Part shown: piece by piece, positions 7,183-14,699 of the stretch
How positions within the stretch are numbered: position 1 is the stretch's first letter
Layout of the letters: each line of letters starts with the position of its first letter
Assembly (NCBI GenBank): GCA_002309425.1
Contig: DBXD01000096.1
Coordinates: 1 to 22,933, forward strand
Length of the DNA stretch: 22,933 nt
Source: Cyanobacteria bacterium UBA1221
GTDB taxonomy: Bacteria > Cyanobacteriota > Vampirovibrionia > Gastranaerophilales > Gastranaerophilaceae
Direction of reading: 5' to 3'
Notes under the pieces: generated by a model
Database searches by the model: none
Told to the model about the DNA's origin: nothing
The model's input: the letters and a program-made list of their open reading frames with translations, nothing else
Made by a program: the position numbers and the translations under genes

Positions 7183-8338
7183 AGACGGATATCAGCCGGT
7201 AAAAACGGAAGGTGACAAAGAAATTTTAATAACAACCATAATTCTTGTGGTAATAGGGCTTATGGCGGTTGTGTCCGCAAGTCTGCCGATGTGTGTTGCC
7301 AAACACTTACCCCCCTTTCATTATGTTTTAAAACACCTGATTTGGATAGTTTTAGGCGGTTTCGGACTTTGGTTTCTCTCAAGATTTGACTATAACAACC
7401 TGAGAAAATTCACTTTCTCATTCGTCTTTCTTGTAATAATACTTTTACTTTTGGTTAAGTTTACACCGCTCGGAGTTGAAATCAACGGTGCAAGAAGGTG
7501 GCTGAATCTCGGGTTTCGGTTTCAGCCGTCGGAACTCTCAAAGCCCGCTCTGATTATGCTTTTGGCAAGCCTTTTTTCGCTGAAAAAAGAAGTTTTTAAA
7601 GCAGCACTTCCAAAATATTTGCTGACGGCGGGGTTGATGATTTTTGTTGTTCTGAAACAGCCTAATTTAAGTATGACGCTAATTTTGCTCGGAATAACTT
7701 TTTGCATGTATATTTGTTCGGGCAAATCGATGAAGCCGATTTATATCGGGCTTGCGGTTATGCTCTGCCTTTTGGGAATGATTAAGACGAATATTATTGA
7801 CATTTCAAACTATGTTGAATCCTATCAAATCGAACGTTTTTTGAATTGGCACAGTTCAGGAACAGATACTCAGGGCGGAGGTTATCAGGTATTCCACTCA
7901 TTGATAGCAATATCTTCGGGGGGAATTTTCGGGTGCGGATACGGAGGCGGTAAAGAAAAACTCGGCTGGCTGCCCGAAGCCCATACGGATTTTATTTTCT
8001 CCGTTATTTCGGAAGAAATCGGATTTGTCGGAAGTTTGTTTATAATATTGCTCTTTCTGACCATATTATACAGAGGGACAAATATTGCCCTCAAAAGTCC
8101 GAATATGTACGGACGTCTGCTTGCGTTCGGAATTACTCTCTCGATTACGATGCAGGCATTTTTCAATATCTCTGTTGCGACTTCATTTCTCCCCGCAACA
8201 GGGATAACCCTTCCTTTTATAAGTTACGGAGGGTCGTCGTTGGCGGTATCTATGAGTATGATTGGGATTTTGATTAACATATCCAAAGTAAAATTAGCAA
8301 GAGTTGCACGAATAACCGGTAAAAGATATGAAAAATGA
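7175..8338 (+). CDS. ftsW: FtsW-type SEDS peptidoglycan glycosyltransferase, 387 aa
   Basis: This polytopic membrane protein of about ten spans has the SEDS family signatures: NGARRWL with PSELSKPAL near residues 107-130, an extracytoplasmic loop with GYQ and GGGKEKLGWLPEAHTDFIF (about 235-270), and the C-terminal LPATGITLPFISYGGSSL. The TLPFISYGGSS form is more FtsW-like than RodA-like. SEDS proteins polymerise lipid II into glycan strands and work as a complex with the class B PBP, here encoded just upstream with an 8-bp overlap. The downstream FtsB-like gene overlaps by 11 bp, so the three are translated together. Confidence 0.93.
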   Translation: MYKDGYQPVKTEGDKEILITTIILVVIGLMAVVSASLPMCVAKHLPPFHYVLKHLIWIVLGGFGLWFLSRFDYNNLRKFTFSFVFLVIILLLLVKFTPLGVEINGARRWLNLGFRFQPSELSKPALIMLLASLFSLKKEVFKAALPKYLLTAGLMIFVVLKQPNLSMTLILLGITFCMYICSGKSMKPIYIGLAVMLCLLGMIKTNIIDISNYVESYQIERFLNWHSSGTDTQGGGYQVFHSLIAISSGGIFGCGYGGGKEKLGWLPEAHTDFIFSVISEEIGFVGSLFIILLFLTILYRGTNIALKSPNMYGRLLAFGITLSITMQAFFNISVATSFLPATGITLPFISYGGSSLAVSMSMIGILINISKVKLARVARITGKRYEK

Positions 8339-8627
8339 CAAGACGAAGCCTGATTTTTATTATCCTTTTCTGACCGTGTTTCTGCTCATAAGCACGATAT
8401 ATTTAAGTACGGCGGGTTTTTATAACGTTGTAAAATTTATCAATTACAAAACAAAACTTGTAAAATTAGAAACCGAATACAAAAAGGCTAATGATACAAA
8501 AACCCTGCTTAATGCGGAGATAGAAGGTTTCAAATCACCTGAAGCGTACGAAAACTTTCTGAGAAACAATCTCAAAAGAGTTGGACAAAACGAAATACGT
8601 GTGATTATTGTTCCGAAAGAAAAATAA
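8328..8627 (+). CDS. FtsB/DivIC-like septum formation protein, 99 aa
   Basis: A small bitopic protein: a short charged cytoplasmic N-terminus, one membrane span (about 11-35), then a Lys/Glu-rich coiled coil (about 40-68) and a short C-terminal segment with NLKRVGQNEIRVIIVP. This is the FtsB/DivIC layout, in which the coiled coil pairs with FtsL and activates the FtsW-FtsI complex. Sequence identity to known FtsB cannot be judged by eye, but the gene overlaps ftsW by 11 bp and the division context supports the call. It is the last gene of the copy-4 operon. It ends 9 nt from a convergent gene, and no terminator is visible in between. Confidence 0.75.
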   Translation: MKNDKTKPDFYYPFLTVFLLISTIYLSTAGFYNVVKFINYKTKLVKLETEYKKANDTKTLLNAEIEGFKSPEAYENFLRNNLKRVGQNEIRVIIVPKEK

Positions 8628-8636
8628 TTATTAAAA

Positions 8637-8840
8637 TCACCTCACGTGTAATCCGTAATTGCTGTAATCGTGGTCGTCCCAACCGTCATCGTTGTAACCG
8701 TAATTCGGCACAACAACCGTTCCTGTCTGTATCTGAGGTATTGTTGATACTTGCGGATCGACGGAAGGATCAAGGAATTTTACCCCCGCAACACCGATAA
8801 TAATTCCGATTATAATTCCTGTTGTAAAATCTGATTTCAT
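8637..8840 (-). CDS. Small membrane-anchored protein with a YGYN motif, 67 aa
   Basis: The N-terminus has a Gly-zipper membrane segment (TTGIIIGIIIGVAGVKFL, about 6-24), followed by a Pro/Gln/Thr-rich linker and an acidic, Tyr/Asp/His-rich tail. The tail includes NYGYNDDG, which resembles the KYGYNAxG core of the repeat protein at 4848-5276. The ribosome site AAGAGGA precedes ATG 8840. It is the second gene of the copy-8 unit, 12 nt after the coiled-coil protein. Function is unknown; topology suggests that the tail is exposed outside the membrane. Confidence 0.65.
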   Translation of the reverse strand: MKSDFTTGIIIGIIIGVAGVKFLDPSVDPQVSTIPQIQTGTVVVPNYGYNDDGWDDHDYSNYGLHVR

Positions 8841-8852
8841 AACGGTTTCCTC

Positions 8853-9773
8853 TTAATTTTTCTGAGTTTCTTCAAGCGCCTGTTTTCTGATTGCCTCTGC
8901 TTCTTCTAATGCTTTGCGCTTGATTTCTTCGCAGTCTGCGATGACCTCTTCCCTGATCCTGTCTGCTTCTTCCTGAGCGGCTTTAAGTATTGAGGATTCA
9001 CTCAGCATTGTTTCGGCTTTGGCCTTTGCATCTTCAATAATCTTTTGGGCTCTTTCCCGTGCATCACTAATATGGCTTCGCTTTTTCACTTTCACGAATT
9101 TTCTTGAATACAGGTCGAAAAAGGTCTCTAAAAATTTTGCCTGTTCTTTCTTTTTCGCAAACTGTTTCATATCAGTAATATTGCTGTCTTTTTTATCTTT
9201 TTCGTTCTTTTTTGTGAAAAACCAAAACCGCATGTTCAGAGCCTCTTCTATCCGTTTCATATAGGAAAGATTGAGTCTTGCCTCCATTTCAAGAATTGAT
9301 GTATGAGGTTTGATATTGAACTCTTTGTCATAAATCTTCTCTTTGTATTCCTCGGTATAAAAAGTATCCATAGTCGTACAAATATTGGAAAAATATCTGT
9401 ACATACATTCGTCGATTCTGTTTCTGTTGGTAATCAGGAAAACTTCCTTTTTTTGTGCATATTCAATCAGGGAGTTTACAAAACCTGCTTCTTTCTGCCC
9501 CATCTTTGTGGCCACAATAATAATCTTTTTCTTGCCTGTCAGAATTGTGGAAATCTGAGGTTTCAGTTTTTCAAAAACATATTCCCCAATCCACCAAAAA
9601 TCGTCAGCATCAACGATTTCGTCTTTGTATTCATAAGAGAGTTCCATGGCTTTCGGATAATAAATTTTGCCGAAATCCATACAGAACCTCTCCGCATTGT
9701 TTTCCGCACCCTGCACAATGACAGAACTGTCATAGCCCAATCCGAATAACAGTGCCCTTTTTCTCCAAAACAT
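8853..9773 (-). CDS. Hypothetical protein with C-terminal coiled coil, 306 aa
   Basis: No family is recognised with confidence. The first 120 residues look like an alpha/beta fold: a strand-loop RALLFGLGYDSS at the start, then KKIIIVATKMGQ followed by a helix and EVFLITN. This loosely recalls the order of the nucleotide-binding half of FtsZ/tubulin, but the diagnostic GGGTGTG loop is missing. Residues 190-215 are Lys-rich, and the last 70 residues form a long Glu/Ala/Lys coiled coil (ADRIREEVIADCEEIKRKA) of the ATP-synthase-b or DivIVA kind. There is no signal peptide. ATG 9773 has a perfect AAGGAGG site. It is expressed from shared-motif copy 8 with the small membrane protein, and converges on the division operon. 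Confidence 0.8.
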   Translation of the reverse strand: MFWRKRALLFGLGYDSSVIVQGAENNAERFCMDFGKIYYPKAMELSYEYKDEIVDADDFWWIGEYVFEKLKPQISTILTGKKKIIIVATKMGQKEAGFVNSLIEYAQKKEVFLITNRNRIDECMYRYFSNICTTMDTFYTEEYKEKIYDKEFNIKPHTSILEMEARLNLSYMKRIEEALNMRFWFFTKKNEKDKKDSNITDMKQFAKKKEQAKFLETFFDLYSRKFVKVKKRSHISDARERAQKIIEDAKAKAETMLSESSILKAAQEEADRIREEVIADCEEIKRKALEEAEAIRKQALEETQKN

Positions 9774-9820
9774 ACTGCCTCCTTGGTTTATATTAATCCC
9801 GTTTTATTACCATATTATTA

Positions 9821-9852
9821 ATTATAAATGATTGATATGTCAGAAACGGACA
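9821..9852 (-). promoter_or_regulatory. Shared-motif promoter, copy 8
   Basis: On the - strand TGTCCGTTTCTGACA (9852-9838), 11 nt, TATAAT (9826-9821). This is one of the closest copies to consensus. It has no TTTACCCC tract and lies directly after the PHP gene's stop codon. Confidence 0.85.
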
Positions 9853-9855
9853 TAT

Positions 9856-10695
9856 CTATATTAATGGCGGAATATTTAATTCTTTAGAATCAACCGGTTT
9901 ATTATCTGTATTCAATTGCCCCCAAGCTACAGTTTTATTTCCACCGTGATAATCGCTTCCGCCGGTTATAAATAGGCCATTATTATTTGCACAGTTTTTA
10001 AGAAAAGAAATTTCTTTATCGGAGTATCTTGAATAATAACATTCCAAACCCTGTATTCCGCAATCAATCATTATTTTTAATCTCGAAAGAAATTCATCTT
10101 TATTAAGATGTTCTTCTCCTTCACCGCCCAAAGGATGTGCCCATACAGGGATTCCGCCGGCAAGCTTTATTGTGTTTATTGCCTCTTCTCCATCAAATCT
10201 GGTGTTGCCGGTTTTGCATCCGTCTAAATATTTTTTCATCGCTTCAACAGTATTTTCGGCTAGTCCCCTGTTAACCAAAATGTTTGCTACATGCGTTTTT
10301 ACAACGCTATTTCTCGCATAAAGCCATTTTAATTCTTCCTGATTAAGTTCAATATTCCACTTTTCTTTTAAAAAGTTTATCCTTGTCTCAAGCTTCTTCC
10401 TACGAAGAAGTTTCCCTTTTTCAATCAAATCAAGAAGAGCAGAATTATTTTCGTCAATATTATATCCAAGAATATGGCATTTAATACCTCTTGCCTTGCT
10501 GGTAAGTTCTACACCCGGAATAAATTTTATATTATCAGGTAATGAATTTCTTATTTCAGAAATTCCTGTTACAGTATCGTGGTCTGTTAAAGCTACAATT
10601 TCCAGATGATTATTTATTATTTTTTGTACAAGTTCTTGTATTGTATCGCTTCCATCTGAACAATTTGAATGTAAATGTAAATCAAATCTAGCCAT
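9856..10695 (-). CDS. PHP-domain phosphoesterase (YciV/TrpH-like), 279 aa
   Basis: All the metal-binding motifs of a PHP (polymerase and histidinol phosphatase) domain are present in order: HLHS (His7, His9), DHD (38-40), GVE (Glu63), AHP near 190 and GSDYHG near 245. Length and motif spacing match the YciV/RNase AM group. In known members these hydrolyse 3',5'-nucleoside bisphosphates or trim RNA 5' ends with metal ions. The exact substrate here is inferred from family only. The ribosome site is weak (AGAATAAGA). It is a single gene driven by shared-motif copy 9, and its stop abuts copy 8. Confidence 0.88.
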   Translation of the reverse strand: MARFDLHLHSNCSDGSDTIQELVQKIINNHLEIVALTDHDTVTGISEIRNSLPDNIKFIPGVELTSKARGIKCHILGYNIDENNSALLDLIEKGKLLRRKKLETRINFLKEKWNIELNQEELKWLYARNSVVKTHVANILVNRGLAENTVEAMKKYLDGCKTGNTRFDGEEAINTIKLAGGIPVWAHPLGGEGEEHLNKDEFLSRLKIMIDCGIQGLECYYSRYSDKEISFLKNCANNNGLFITGGSDYHGGNKTVAWGQLNTDNKPVDSKELNIPPLI

Positions 10696-10731
10696 AATCT
10701 TATTCTACTACAAAATTGCTTTACACTTTTA

Positions 10732-10763
10732 ATATTAAACCATTACTATATCAAAAACGGACA
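10732..10763 (-). promoter_or_regulatory. Shared-motif promoter, copy 9
   Basis: On the - strand TGTCCGTTTTTGATA (10763-10749), 11 nt, TAATAT (10737-10732). One TATTTACCC tract lies upstream (10764-10773). It drives the PHP gene. Confidence 0.8.
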
Positions 10764-10774
10764 TGGGTAAATAA

Positions 10775-10805
10775 AGTGGGCGCAATTAATATAATCGCAC
10801 CCACT
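10775..10805 (-). terminator. Terminator of the creD unit
   Basis: On the - strand AGTGGGTGC (10805-10797) pairs with GCGCCCACT (10783-10775), the single non-Watson-Crick pair being a T-G wobble. TTTATTT follows. On the + strand the same pair would be a mismatch, so the hairpin is oriented to stop leftward transcription from creD. Confidence 0.8.
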
Positions 10806-10826
10806 CATAATGAAGATATTTAGGGT

Positions 10827-12140
10827 TTATTCTGTTTTTTCGTTATACCAGTTTACATTTCGAGTCAGATACATTATTGCCGCAATTATGATAAACAAGC
10901 CTATGCTTCCGGCAAAAAGTGCTATGTCTTGCAGCATCAATAACACATAGAAGAATGCGTATAAGAAACCTATTGATGCCGTAATACCGATAGAAAACTT
11001 TATGCTCTGCTTCTTTGTTATTACAAAATATGTGTAAACAAGAATCATTCCCATTACCATAATTGCCGAAATTAGGTAAGCAAGATTAAATGTTAAGAGC
11101 TCTGATATTGAAACCAATAACAAATAGAACATAAGTATTGCTGCACCCAAAAGACAATATTGAATAGGATGTACCTGCTTTTTCTCTTTTGAAGTTAGTT
11201 CAAATATAAAATACCCTGCAAAAGTTAAAGCCAATAGTAAAAATCCGTATTTCAAAGACCTTTCTGCCATAGAATAACTGTCAACAGGAACTAACAAAGA
11301 GACCGTTATGTCAGGATTAGTATTATATGAAGAGAGTCTTCCCGAATAAACATAGGACGGTACTGATTCTGTTTGTACATTACGACCATCAGATAGGGCA
11401 ATTTTTGGAATAGACCAAGTTGCTTTAAAATCTTTATTCGTAACTTCTCTTTCTGTAGGTAAAAATAAACCTTTAAACTCAGGGTCTTTCCAGTTTCCTT
11501 GAATTGTTATGTTATTTGTAAGTCCTCCGAGTGACACACTAATATCATCTAATCCTCTGATTTTATAAGTAATCTCAAACGGAATTATTTTTGCACTTGT
11601 TTTCAAATCAGTTGTATATGTATTATCCTGAATCTTTACGGGCTCAGAATTATTAATTTTAAATGAAGGTTCTTCAATAAAACCCCTTGAATCGGAGATT
11701 TTAATTTGTGTGGAAATTTGTTTTCCGCTTAAATTCCCATATTTATTTTCAAAATCACCTTTTTGAACAACTTCTGCCGTGTAAACCGGAATTTTGAAAA
11801 TTCCTTTCTTGCGAACCTCTGTTTTGACATTAACCGTAGCTTCATACTTGTTTAAGTCTAATAAATTTATTTCCTCAATAGTACCATCTTTATTAATTTT
11901 CTTGGTCTTAAAATACATTTCGGGAACATCAATTAACTGCTTTTTAGCCCAAGACTGAGCGACTTTCTCAACAGCCTCTTTCTTATAATTAACCCTGTCA
12001 CTTATCATTCCTGACATGAATGCAAGAGGTATAAGCAAAATCAAAGATGTCACAAGGATAATTATAAATTTGTTACCCATAGACATACCCTCGTTCTTTT
12101 TCCTACTCTCCAATGCGTCATTAAGTATTTTTTCTTCCAT
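10827..12140 (-). CDS. creD: CreD-family inner-membrane protein, 437 aa
   Basis: The layout is that of CreD: one N-terminal span (about 20-42) with IPLAFMSGMISDR, a large extracytoplasmic beta-rich domain (about 45-290), and a C-terminal bundle of about six spans. The spans contain the conserved HPIQYCLLGAAILMFYLLL, SELLTF-AY, and the closing MYLTRNVNWY. In Enterobacteria CreD belongs to the CreBC regulon and affects envelope stability, colicin E2 tolerance and beta-lactam response; its biochemical action is unknown. No creB or creC is seen nearby. The start at 12140 has AGAAAGGAG upstream; an in-frame ATG at 12176 overlaps the -10 box region and is rejected. Expressed alone from copy 10. Confidence 0.9.
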   Translation of the reverse strand: MEEKILNDALESRKKNEGMSMGNKFIIILVTSLILLIPLAFMSGMISDRVNYKKEAVEKVAQSWAKKQLIDVPEMYFKTKKINKDGTIEEINLLDLNKYEATVNVKTEVRKKGIFKIPVYTAEVVQKGDFENKYGNLSGKQISTQIKISDSRGFIEEPSFKINNSEPVKIQDNTYTTDLKTSAKIIPFEITYKIRGLDDISVSLGGLTNNITIQGNWKDPEFKGLFLPTEREVTNKDFKATWSIPKIALSDGRNVQTESVPSYVYSGRLSSYNTNPDITVSLLVPVDSYSMAERSLKYGFLLLALTFAGYFIFELTSKEKKQVHPIQYCLLGAAILMFYLLLVSISELLTFNLAYLISAIMVMGMILVYTYFVITKKQSIKFSIGITASIGFLYAFFYVLLMLQDIALFAGSIGLFIIIAAIMYLTRNVNWYNEKTE

Positions 12141-12166
12141 ACAATTACACTCCTTTCTGTAATAAC

Positions 12167-12198
12167 AGATTAGCATAGCGGTATGTCATAAACGGACA
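12167..12198 (-). promoter_or_regulatory. Shared-motif promoter, copy 10
   Basis: On the - strand TGTCCGTTTATGACA (12198-12184), 11 nt, TAATCT (12172-12167), the weakest -10 of the set. It is squeezed into the 60 bp between the phosphatase stop and creD, showing that creD has its own promoter. Confidence 0.75.
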
Positions 12199-12200
12199 TT

Positions 12201-12821
12201 TTAATTGGAAGTTATAAACCTGTTTTCACTACAAATATATGCAGTTAGTGGTGCGTTTGGTTCTATTCCGCAGCCGGTATTTATCCCAATTTTATCATCC
12301 TCAATATATGGGACTACAAATGGGGTATGTCCGTAAATAATTTTTTGTTTTAACTTGTGTTTATGGTCAATAAAATTATTCCTAATTACAAGCATATCAA
12401 TATCTTCTTGTTCCTCTAATGTTTTATCAGGTCTTATTCCTGCGTGAACAAAAAGAAAATCTTCCGTAAGATAATAATATTTGAGATTTTTATAAAAATC
12501 TCCATGCAGTTTTAATATATTTTCAAAACTACCATAGCTATCAACAGTTGCATCTCCGCCATCATAAAAGTAATATTCTTTTTCCCAAGTGCCATTTATA
12601 GTTTTGAGCATATAGTATTCGTGATTACCCATCAAAAATTCACAATGACAAATTTTTGACAGTTCAATCAATCTTTCCACAACTTGTTTGCTGTATTTAC
12701 CCCTGTCAATATAATCGCCAAGAAAAACAAGGGTGTCATCAGGTTTTATGTCAAGTTTTTCAATGAGTTTATTTAACTTATTAATTTTGCCGTGGATATC
12801 ACCGATTGCAATTAAACGCAT
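12201..12821 (-). CDS. PPP-type metallophosphoesterase (serine/threonine phosphatase-like), 206 aa
   Basis: The dinuclear-metal signature of the calcineurin-like superfamily is complete: GDIHG (7-11), GDYIDRG (35-41), GNHE (65-68), VHAG near 134 and YGHTP near 163. This arrangement fits the bacterial PPP family (PrpA/PrpE type), which dephosphorylates phospho-Ser/Thr or small nucleotides such as diadenosine polyphosphates; which applies here cannot be told. The ATG overlaps the stop of the WYL regulator by one base (TAATG), so the two proteins are translationally coupled. That tight link suggests the phosphatase acts in the same response as the regulator. Confidence 0.9.
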   Translation of the reverse strand: MRLIAIGDIHGKINKLNKLIEKLDIKPDDTLVFLGDYIDRGKYSKQVVERLIELSKICHCEFLMGNHEYYMLKTINGTWEKEYYFYDGGDATVDSYGSFENILKLHGDFYKNLKYYYLTEDFLFVHAGIRPDKTLEEQEDIDMLVIRNNFIDHKHKLKQKIIYGHTPFVVPYIEDDKIGINTGCGIEPNAPLTAYICSENRFITSN

Positions 12822-13792
12822 TAAATCTGTCCCTGAGCGTCTGCCAAAAGTTTTTTATATGTATCTTTGAGTTCCTGCGGCTCAAGAAGTTTAACATCTT
12901 TACCCCAGCGGAATAAGTGCCAGCAGATTTCGTACCTTCCGCCCGCTTCAAAAGTTACGGTTGTTGTGCCGTCAGGATTAACTTTCATTTTTTGTGTCGG
13001 GTGCAAATTATAATTTTTTATTGCGTCCTGAACATCTTTTGAGAACAAAAGTTTAACCTTCATCGGTGTTTCCTGATAAACTCCGAACGAACGTGAAAGG
13101 TATTGTTTGAGGTTAAAATCTTCATCTCTGTCAAAATATTCTTCAACAATTTTCGGATTTTTAATCTCGTTTACGTTGTATGTTCTGAAACCTTTTTTCG
13201 CTTCGTTATATCCTAAAAGATAAGTTTTTTCGCCGTAAATAATCCCGTAAGGCTGAATTTTCAGATCGCCCTTTTCGCCTTTTTTGTTTTCATATGTGAA
13301 GGTGACGTATTTCATAGCCTTGATTGCTTCAGAGAGCAGGTTAAACGTGGTCATGTTCATTTTGTATCTCGGGAATTGGCGGATTGCATACCCTTCGGCC
13401 TCAAGTAAAGCCTCAATGTCCGTCTTTACCGCTTTTTGAGCATTAAAATCGTTCATCTTCGCCATAATTTCAGAAATCAAATCACATCTGTTTGTGTATT
13501 GATGGTTTTTCATCATTGATTTGCATTGTTCAAGTTCCGCAAATTCTTCCGCCGTAAATTTAATCATCTTAGTCAGAGGTTTCTTGCTCAGACGCCATTT
13601 TTTGACCGAAGAATACATATTATCAACTTCTTCCACGGCAAAAACTTCTTCGACAATACGTTTCATTCTTATTGCCGTGCTTCTTGAAACCCCGAATTCG
13701 TCCTGAATATCCTGAATTGAAAGTCCCTGAAAACTGTCCTGCATCAACAGCCCAAGCCTGATAATATCTCTTATCCCGTCACCTCTCGACAT
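12821..13792 (-). CDS. WYL-domain transcriptional regulator, 323 aa (WYL-1)
   Basis: An N-terminal helix-turn-helix (about 10-45, with IQDEFGVSRSTAIRMKRIVEE) is followed by a linker, a WYL domain (about 155-225, with IQPYGIIYGEKTYLLGYN, the eponymous tripeptide appearing as TYL) and a C-terminal WCX-type extension (HPTQK, WHLFRWG). WYL proteins sense ligands such as nucleic acid or nucleotides and activate or repress transcription; PafB/PafC are the best-studied pair. It is clearly paralogous to the WYL protein at 14758 (shared PYGIIYG, SFGVYQ, HPTQK, FRWG). It carries shared-motif copy 11 in its own promoter, which suggests autoregulation. The ribosome site is AAAGGAG. The phosphatase gene follows, overlapping by one base. 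Confidence 0.9.
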   Translation of the reverse strand: MSRGDGIRDIIRLGLLMQDSFQGLSIQDIQDEFGVSRSTAIRMKRIVEEVFAVEEVDNMYSSVKKWRLSKKPLTKMIKFTAEEFAELEQCKSMMKNHQYTNRCDLISEIMAKMNDFNAQKAVKTDIEALLEAEGYAIRQFPRYKMNMTTFNLLSEAIKAMKYVTFTYENKKGEKGDLKIQPYGIIYGEKTYLLGYNEAKKGFRTYNVNEIKNPKIVEEYFDRDEDFNLKQYLSRSFGVYQETPMKVKLLFSKDVQDAIKNYNLHPTQKMKVNPDGTTTVTFEAGGRYEICWHLFRWGKDVKLLEPQELKDTYKKLLADAQGQI

Positions 13793-13838
13793 ATAAATTC
13801 TCCTTTCTCACATTTGAACTTCGCTTGTATTAATTATG

Positions 13839-13870
13839 ATTATAATTTACCACTGTGTCAAATACGGACA
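13839..13870 (-). promoter_or_regulatory. Shared-motif promoter, copy 11, of the WYL-1 operon
   Basis: On the - strand TGTCCGTATTTGACA (13870-13856), 11 nt, TATAAT (13844-13839), with a TTTACCCC tract directly upstream. If WYL-1 acts on this motif, this would be its own autoregulatory site. Confidence 0.85.
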
Positions 13871-13926
13871 GGGGTAAATGTATTAAATAATAAAAATTGC
13901 TACCAATATTCTTTTTGGAGTGATGT

Positions 13927-14292
13927 TTATATATTTTTAATAAATTGAAAAAGTTTTTGCAGCCAAATTACAGTATTATTTTTTGTACTTTGTGTAACGA
14001 CTTCTGTTTCGGTTTCCCAAATGACATCTTGTTTATTATCTTCAAATATTGTTATAACCTTATGGGTATTTTTGTCATAAGGAATTATGTACCATTTATC
14101 CTGAAACTTATAACGATACCGGGTAACTCTGTTTGATTGTCTGTCTAACAAATAAAAGTTTTCATCATACTTTTGTTCTCTAATTCTTCTTTGAATGGCT
14201 TTTCTGTCAATCTGTATGCCCAATCTTTCATCGCATCTTCTTTTGAAGTGATGAGTTTGACATTTTGCTTTAGATGTACGGTATTTTTTCAT
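13927..14292 (-). CDS. Small basic protein, possible RelE/DUF4258-like toxin, 121 aa
   Basis: The protein is basic and short. Its N-terminal part has THHFKRRCDERLGI, then a helix and a run of beta strands rich in Tyr/Arg (RVTRYRYKFQDKWYIIPYD), ending in VITIFE. This resembles the His-x2-x-Arg...Tyr layout of DUF4258/RelE-type ribonucleases, but no active site can be asserted by eye. The start is placed at ATG 14292, after the upstream gene's stop; a TTG at 14319 is in frame and overlaps that stop. It is the second gene of a two-gene unit from copy 12. The small partner upstream is acidic, which fits a toxin-antitoxin arrangement. This is inference. Confidence 0.6.
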   Translation of the reverse strand: MKKYRTSKAKCQTHHFKRRCDERLGIQIDRKAIQRRIREQKYDENFYLLDRQSNRVTRYRYKFQDKWYIIPYDKNTHKVITIFEDNKQDVIWETETEVVTQSTKNNTVIWLQKLFQFIKNI

Positions 14293-14308
14293 TTTTTCCA
14301 AACCTGTA

Positions 14309-14554
14309 TTAATATTCAAATTCTTCTTTAAATTTATCCCTTATTAACATACAGAATAAACTCAGACAATCCAAATTCCACAGATAAACAACATCAGGGC
14401 TCGGACAAATCATGCCTTCTTCGCTATTCATAATTTCTTCCCTGTGTTTTTCAAAGTGTCTTATTTCACGAATCAGTTTATCCCGTTCTTTAACAAGCCG
14501 TTCGTACGACTCATTTTCTAAATCTTCTACATAACTTTGCGGTGAAATCAGCAT
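14309..14554 (-). CDS. Small acidic helical protein, 81 aa (possible antitoxin partner)
   Basis: The first half (residues 5-45) is a charged amphipathic helix or coiled coil (ESYERLVKERDKLIREIRHF). It is followed by a short loop SPSPDVVYLWNLD-like and a hydrophobic helix (LSLFCMLIRDKF). There is no DNA-binding motif I can name. ATG 14554 has a perfect AAAGGAGG site. The gene is first in the copy-12 unit, immediately upstream of the basic protein. Order, size and opposite charge fit an antitoxin, but it could equally be an unrelated small adaptor. Confidence 0.65.
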   Translation of the reverse strand: MLISPQSYVEDLENESYERLVKERDKLIREIRHFEKHREEIMNSEEGMICPSPDVVYLWNLDCLSLFCMLIRDKFKEEFEY

Positions 14555-14574
14555 AATAAGCCTCCTTTGTTTTT

Positions 14575-14606
14575 ATACTAACATGCCGCTATGTCAGAAA
14601 CGGACA
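14575..14606 (-). promoter_or_regulatory. Shared-motif promoter, copy 12
   Basis: On the - strand TGTCCGTTTCTGACA (14606-14592), 11 nt, TAGTAT (14580-14575). It has the longest upstream tract, with four TTTACCCC-like units between 14607 and 14650. It is divergent from the WYL-2 gene. Confidence 0.85.
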
Positions 14607-14655
14607 GGGGTAAATATGGGGGGTAAAGGGGTAAATATAGGAGGGGTAAATAAAA
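14607..14655. repeat. Array of GGGGTAAATA units with G-quadruplex potential
   Basis: On the + strand four runs of at least four G (14607-14610, 14618-14623, 14628-14631, 14643-14646) are separated by TAAA-containing loops of 4-11 nt. Read from the - strand this is a tandem set of TTTACCCC units directly upstream of shared-motif copy 12. Shorter versions lie beside copies 1, 3, 7, 9, 11 and 13. Confidence 0.75.
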
Positions 14656-14670
14656 GACGAACGGACAATA

Positions 14671-14699
14671 TTGATATTTATTCCGGGATTTGCTAATAT
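14671..14699 (+). promoter_or_regulatory. Conventional sigma-70-like promoter of WYL-2
   Basis: TTGATA (14671-14676), a 17-nt spacer, TAATAT (14694-14699). No TGTC-N7-GACA copy precedes this gene, though GGACAATATTGATA is faintly reminiscent of it. This is the only transcription unit in the window with ordinary -35/-10 spacing as its sole candidate. Confidence 0.65.

Noticed and set aside
9303..9749. 148-residue + strand ORF opposite the coiled-coil protein
   Set aside because: The - strand frame has a perfect ribosome site and coiled-coil composition; the + strand frame is Phe/Ile/Cys-rich, typical of antisense.
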